A stretch of DNA of 39,426 nt, taken from positions 1 through 39,426 of the forward strand of contig CANQWM010000028.1 of the NCBI GenBank assembly GCA_947627535.1, written 5' to 3'. The translations under genes and the position numbers were made by a program. Of this stretch, positions 36,008-39,426 are shown piece by piece (the stretch's first letter is position 1; every line of letters starts with the position of its first letter). The stretch is from an uncultured Acetatifactor sp. GTDB lineage: Bacteria; Bacillota; Clostridia; Lachnospirales; Lachnospiraceae. A model generated the notes under the pieces. The model saw nothing but the letters and a program-made list of their open reading frames with translations. It searched no databases and had not been told where the DNA came from.

Positions 36008-36853
36008 ATGATAAAGATTATTTCAGACAGTACATGCGATTTATGTGAAGAATTGCTGGACAGGTACAATATTTCCATTCTGCCCCTGCATATTCTGCTG
36101 GGAGAAAAGGAATATGAGGACGGCAGGGATATTTCCATCGATGAGATCTATCGCTGGTGCGAAGCTGCCAAGGAGACGCCAAAGACGTCGGCGCCTTCCC
36201 TTGAGCGGGCGGTAGAGCTGTTTGAGCCGTATGTGAAAAGGGGAGACGAGTTGATCTGTTTCTCCATCTCGGATTCCATGTCTTCTTCCGGGAATATCAT
36301 GCGTATGGCGGCTCAGCAGCTGGATGCGGAGCACAGCATTCATGTCCTGGATTCCCAGAATCTTTCCACGGGGATCGGGCTTTTGGTTGTGCAGGCGGCG
36401 GTCATGGCGCAGGAGGGAAAGACGGCCGACGAGATCGTCCGCAGGATAAAGGAGCTGATTCCCAGGGTGAGAGCCAGCTTCGTGGTAGACACGCTGGTCT
36501 ATCTTCACCGGGGCGGCCGCTGCAGCGGGCTGGCAGCCATGGCGGGAGGGGCTCTGAAGCTGCATCCCAGAATTCAGGTCACGGACGGAGCCATGCAGTC
36601 CGGAAAGAAATACAGGGGCAGCATGGATAAGGTGATTCTGTCCTATGTCAGGGACATGGAGGAAGAACTGAAGACTGCCGACAGGGATCGTGTGTTCATC
36701 ACACATTCGGGGTGCAGCCGGGAAATTGTGGAACAGGTGCGGCAGTATCTGGAGGGCCTTGGCGTTTTCCGGGAGATCTGGGAGACCAGAGCCGGGGGCG
36801 TGGTCTCAAGCCACTGCGGTCCGGGAACGCTGGGAGTGCTGTTTATCGCTTAG
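36008..36853 (+). CDS. DegV-family fatty-acid-binding protein
   Basis: This 281-residue DegV/FakB-like protein has I-I-S-D-S-T-C-D-L at the start, the I-L-P-L-H-I strand, the P-K-T-S-A-P-S motif near residue 60 with the conserved Ser/Thr facing the fatty-acid head group, S-I-S-D-S-M-S-S-S-G-N, and L-V-Y-L-H-R-G-G-R in the second half. FakB proteins present fatty acids to a FakA kinase; no fakA is adjacent. Length is normal. Ribosome site GGGGAGG; likely transcribed with the preceding tcdA-like gene. Confidence 0.9.
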   Translation: MIKIISDSTCDLCEELLDRYNISILPLHILLGEKEYEDGRDISIDEIYRWCEAAKETPKTSAPSLERAVELFEPYVKRGDELICFSISDSMSSSGNIMRMAAQQLDAEHSIHVLDSQNLSTGIGLLVVQAAVMAQEGKTADEIVRRIKELIPRVRASFVVDTLVYLHRGGRCSGLAAMAGGALKLHPRIQVTDGAMQSGKKYRGSMDKVILSYVRDMEEELKTADRDRVFITHSGCSREIVEQVRQYLEGLGVFREIWETRAGGVVSSHCGPGTLGVLFIA

Positions 36854-36879
36854 CAGGGACGCCTGAGGAAAAGAATGCA

Positions 36880-36918
36880 TGGACAAAGGGAAGCTCCATG
36901 TATTACAATTGCTGTAAT
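36880..36918 (+). promoter_or_regulatory. Candidate promoter and operator of the GH3 gene
   Basis: TGGACA (36880-36885), a 17-base spacer and TTACAA (36903-36908). The -10 overlaps a 6-5-6 inverted repeat ATTACA-ATTGC-TGTAAT (36902-36918), a layout typical of a repressor operator, for example a sugar-responsive one. No regulator gene is in view. Confidence 0.4.
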
Positions 36919-36944
36919 GGAAAAGTGTTCGGAGGAGATGTCAA

Positions 36945-39426
36945 ATGACGGACAGACTGTTTTCGGTGGAAGAATACGCTGCAAAGGCCAGGCAGGCGGT
37001 GGCGGAGGGGATTGTAATGCTGCGCAACGAGGACGGAGCGCTGCCTCTTGCAAAGGGAACAAAAATCGCGCTGTTCGGGCGGGGTCAGTTCAACTATTAC
37101 AAGGGCGGCACCGGGTCCGGCGGCATGGTGAATACCAGATATGTCACGGGAATCGCGGAAGCTCTGGAACAGTCGGAGGAATACGAACTGAACCGCCGGG
37201 TGAAGGAGGCATATCTGGAATGGCTGGCGGATCATCCCTTTAACAGGGGAATCGGCTGGGCCCAGGAACCATGGTTTCAGGAGGAAATGCCTCTGTCGGA
37301 AGAACTGGCACGGCAGGCCGCGGAAGAGTCTGACGCTGCTGTCATCATCATTGCCAGAACCGCGGGAGAAGACAAGGACAACGTGGAGGGGCCGGGAAGC
37401 TATCTTCTGACGGACACGGAGGAAAAGCTGCTGGAGACGGTTTGCAGCGCGTTTCGCCGCACGGTGGTGCTCCTCAACGTGGGAAATCTTATCGATATGA
37501 AATGGGTGGAAAAATACGCACCTTCCGCCGTCCTGTATGTATGGCAGGGCGGCCAGGAGGGCGGGAACGGCGTGCTGGACGTGATCAGCGGGAAAGTGTC
37601 GCCCTCCGGAAGGCTGACGGATACGGTGGCAAGAGATCTTCACGATTATCCCGCCGCGGAATGGTACGGGGATCCGAAGAGAAATTTTTACGCCGAGGAC
37701 ATTTATGTAGGATACCGTTATTTTTCTACCTTTGCGCCGGAAAAGGTACTGTATCCCTTTGGATACGGCCTGTCGTACACTTCCTTTTCCATAGAGACGG
37801 AGCTTGCGGGGCTGCCGCCGGTTTTCTACCGGGGAATCATGCTGGAGAAGCATACCCTGAAGATCCGGGCACGGGTAAAAAATACCGGCGCCTGCAGCGG
37901 GAAGGCCGTGGTTCAGGTGTATTGTCAGGCGCCTCAGGGACTTTTAGGGAAGCCTGCCAGGGTTCTCTGCGGTTTCGCAAAGTCTTCCTGCCTTGCGCCG
38001 GGGGAGATGCAGGAGCTGACGGTGGGCGCCCCCTGGACGCTTCTGGCTTCCTATGACGACTCCGGGGTCACGGGCAACCGGTCCTGCTATGTGTTGGAAG
38101 CGGGAGAATATGTGTTTTATGCGGGAGAGAATGTGAGGGACGCAAAACCCGCAGGAAGACTTACGCTTCCGCAGATGGTGGTGATCCGTCAGCTGGAGGA
38201 GGCAATGGCTCCTGTGACGGCGTTTTCCCATCTGCGCCCGGGAGAGAAAAACACAGACGGAACTTATGCGCCGGCATGGGAAGAGACGCACCTGCGCACG
38301 GTGGATCCGGCCCAAAGACGCCTGGAACGGCTGCCAAAGGAAGCTCCCTACACGGGGGATCAGGGATTCCGGCTTTCGGATGTGGCGGCAGGGCTTGCCA
38401 CCATGGAACAGTTTCTGGGACAGTTGTCGGATGAAGAGCTTTGCTGTGCCGTGCGGGGCGAGGGGATGTGTTCGCCCAAGGTGACGCCCGGAACCGCAGG
38501 CGCTTTCGGGGGACTGACGGAAAGCCTGGCGGGGTACGGCCTGCCTGCCGCATGCTGTGCGGACGGACCCAGCGGAATCCGCATGGACTGTGGAACGGTG
38601 GCGTTTTCCATGCCGATAGGGACTTGTCTGGCGTGCACCTTTAACGAGGAGCTGGTGGAAGAGCTGTACCAGTGGGAAGGGATGGAGCTTCGCAAGAACC
38701 AGATAGACACGCTTCTGGGGCCCGGTATGAACATACACCGGTATCCCTTAAACGGCAGGAATTTTGAATATTTTTCCGAGGATCCTCTCGTGACGGGAAA
38801 GATGGCGGCGGCACAGCTGCGCGGTATGCAGAAGTACGGCGTCACGGGAACTATCAAGCATTTCGCCTGCAACAACCAGGAGGATCACCGCTACACTGCT
38901 GAGGCGGTGGTATCCGAACGGGCGCTGCGGGAAATCTACCTGAAGGGGTTTGAGATCGCCGTAAAGGAAGGGGAAGCCCGGTCCATCATGTCTACCTACG
39001 GTCCCATGAACGGGTTCTGGACCTCAAGCAGCTATGATCTTTTGACCACCATCCTACGGGGAGAATGGGGATATCAGGGAATTGTGATGAGTGACTGGTG
39101 GGCGATGGGCAACGAGGAAGGCGGCGCACCCGCCATTCAGAATACCGGGGCCATGGTTCGCAGCCAGAATGACCTTTATATGGTAACGGAGGACGCCCTG
39201 ACCAACGCAAACGGGGACAATTCTTTGGAGAGTCTTGTAAGCGGAACCGTCACAAGGGGAGAATTTCAGCGGAGCGTGGCGAACATCTGCCGTTTCCTGC
39301 TGGCGTCGCCGGCGTGGCTGAGAAAGCAGGGAATCGAGACAGAGCTTGACGCACAGCTTCGGCAGTGCGCGGAGGAGGAAGACGACATGGGCGACGGCCC
39401 TGTGATCCCGGTGTCCGTGGATGTCA
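36945..39426 (+). CDS. GH3 beta-glycosidase with reversed domain order, 3' end outside window
   Basis: At least 827 codons; the gene continues past the window. Domain order is reversed relative to most GH3 enzymes: the alpha/beta sandwich comes first (about 10-270, with L-R-N-E-D-G-A-L-P-L, V-L-L-N-V-G-N and W-Q-G-G-Q-E-G-G), then a fibronectin-III-like domain (about 285-410), then the TIM barrel (from about 490) with G-P-S-G-I-R, K-H-F-A-C-N-N-Q-E and the nucleophile Asp717 in G-I-V-M-S-D-W-W. There is no signal peptide, so it is probably cytosolic and cleaves imported oligosaccharides. This order is known from Ruminococcus albus-type beta-glucosidases. The ATG at 36945 has GGAGGAG 7 bases upstream; an ATG at 36938 is out of frame. 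Confidence 0.93.
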   Translation, partial: MTDRLFSVEEYAAKARQAVAEGIVMLRNEDGALPLAKGTKIALFGRGQFNYYKGGTGSGGMVNTRYVTGIAEALEQSEEYELNRRVKEAYLEWLADHPFNRGIGWAQEPWFQEEMPLSEELARQAAEESDAAVIIIARTAGEDKDNVEGPGSYLLTDTEEKLLETVCSAFRRTVVLLNVGNLIDMKWVEKYAPSAVLYVWQGGQEGGNGVLDVISGKVSPSGRLTDTVARDLHDYPAAEWYGDPKRNFYAEDIYVGYRYFSTFAPEKVLYPFGYGLSYTSFSIETELAGLPPVFYRGIMLEKHTLKIRARVKNTGACSGKAVVQVYCQAPQGLLGKPARVLCGFAKSSCLAPGEMQELTVGAPWTLLASYDDSGVTGNRSCYVLEAGEYVFYAGENVRDAKPAGRLTLPQMVVIRQLEEAMAPVTAFSHLRPGEKNTDGTYAPAWEETHLRTVDPAQRRLERLPKEAPYTGDQGFRLSDVAAGLATMEQFLGQLSDEELCCAVRGEGMCSPKVTPGTAGAFGGLTESLAGYGLPAACCADGPSGIRMDCGTVAFSMPIGTCLACTFNEELVEELYQWEGMELRKNQIDTLLGPGMNIHRYPLNGRNFEYFSEDPLVTGKMAAAQLRGMQKYGVTGTIKHFACNNQEDHRYTAEAVVSERALREIYLKGFEIAVKEGEARSIMSTYGPMNGFWTSSSYDLLTTILRGEWGYQGIVMSDWWAMGNEEGGAPAIQNTGAMVRSQNDLYMVTEDALTNANGDNSLESLVSGTVTRGEFQRSVANICRFLLASPAWLRKQGIETELDAQLRQCAEEEDDMGDGPVIPVSVDV

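Overview
The window most likely comes from the chromosome of a gut Clostridia/Lachnospiraceae-type Firmicute. Three things point there: strong AGGAGG-type ribosome binding sites, sigma-A promoters of the TTGACA/TATAAT class, and gene content typical of that group (lipoprotein solute-binding proteins, GH43 and reversed-order GH3 glycosidases, DegV, an OFA-family MFS transporter, a cytosolic MCP). No species can be named from sequence alone.

Layout. (1) 1-3170 is AT-rich, gene-poor and decayed. It holds a frameshifted GNAT acetyltransferase, two small unknown genes, a candidate type III (ToxIN/CptIN-like) toxin-antitoxin locus with a pseudoknot RNA and an N-terminally truncated toxin, and fragments of two further genes on the minus strand. 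It reads as the relic of a mobile element or genomic island. (2) At about 3190 the composition becomes GC-richer: a short cytidylate-kinase-like gene and a strong terminator come first. (3) 3806-13426 is one long operon encoding the membrane arm of an Mrp/Mbh-like cation/proton antiporter complex: MrpE, MrpF, MrpG, an MbhD-like (DUF4040) protein, an MbhE-MrpB fusion, MrpC, and four large antiporter-like subunits. No hydrogenase, NADH or other redox module is attached within the window.

(4) 13585-22151 encodes three paralogous solute-binding lipoproteins, the first two a recent tandem duplication, then a hybrid histidine kinase (membrane sensor, HisKA, HATPase, REC, Hpt) and a response regulator made of two receiver-like domains with no DNA-binding output. 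No ABC permease is present, so I infer a lipoprotein-fed signalling phosphorelay rather than a transporter. (5) 22211-24184 (minus) carries a DUF308 membrane protein and an OFA-family MFS transporter. Divergent from these are an MBL-fold hydrolase, a cytosolic ParB-like/BMP fusion protein and a metallophosphoesterase.

(6) 27695-30922 (minus) is carB, the large subunit of carbamoyl phosphate synthase, without carA beside it. (7) 31170-39426 contains an acyltransferase, a short soluble MCP, a GH43-CBM6 lipoprotein (minus), TcdA-like and DegV proteins, and a GH3 glycosidase with its domains in reversed order that runs off the window end. The two glycosidases suggest plant-polysaccharide use.

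The best candidates for little-described biology are the four-antiporter Mbh-like complex lacking a redox module, the adjacent lipoprotein/phosphorelay locus, the ParB-BMP fusion, and the type III toxin-antitoxin relic.
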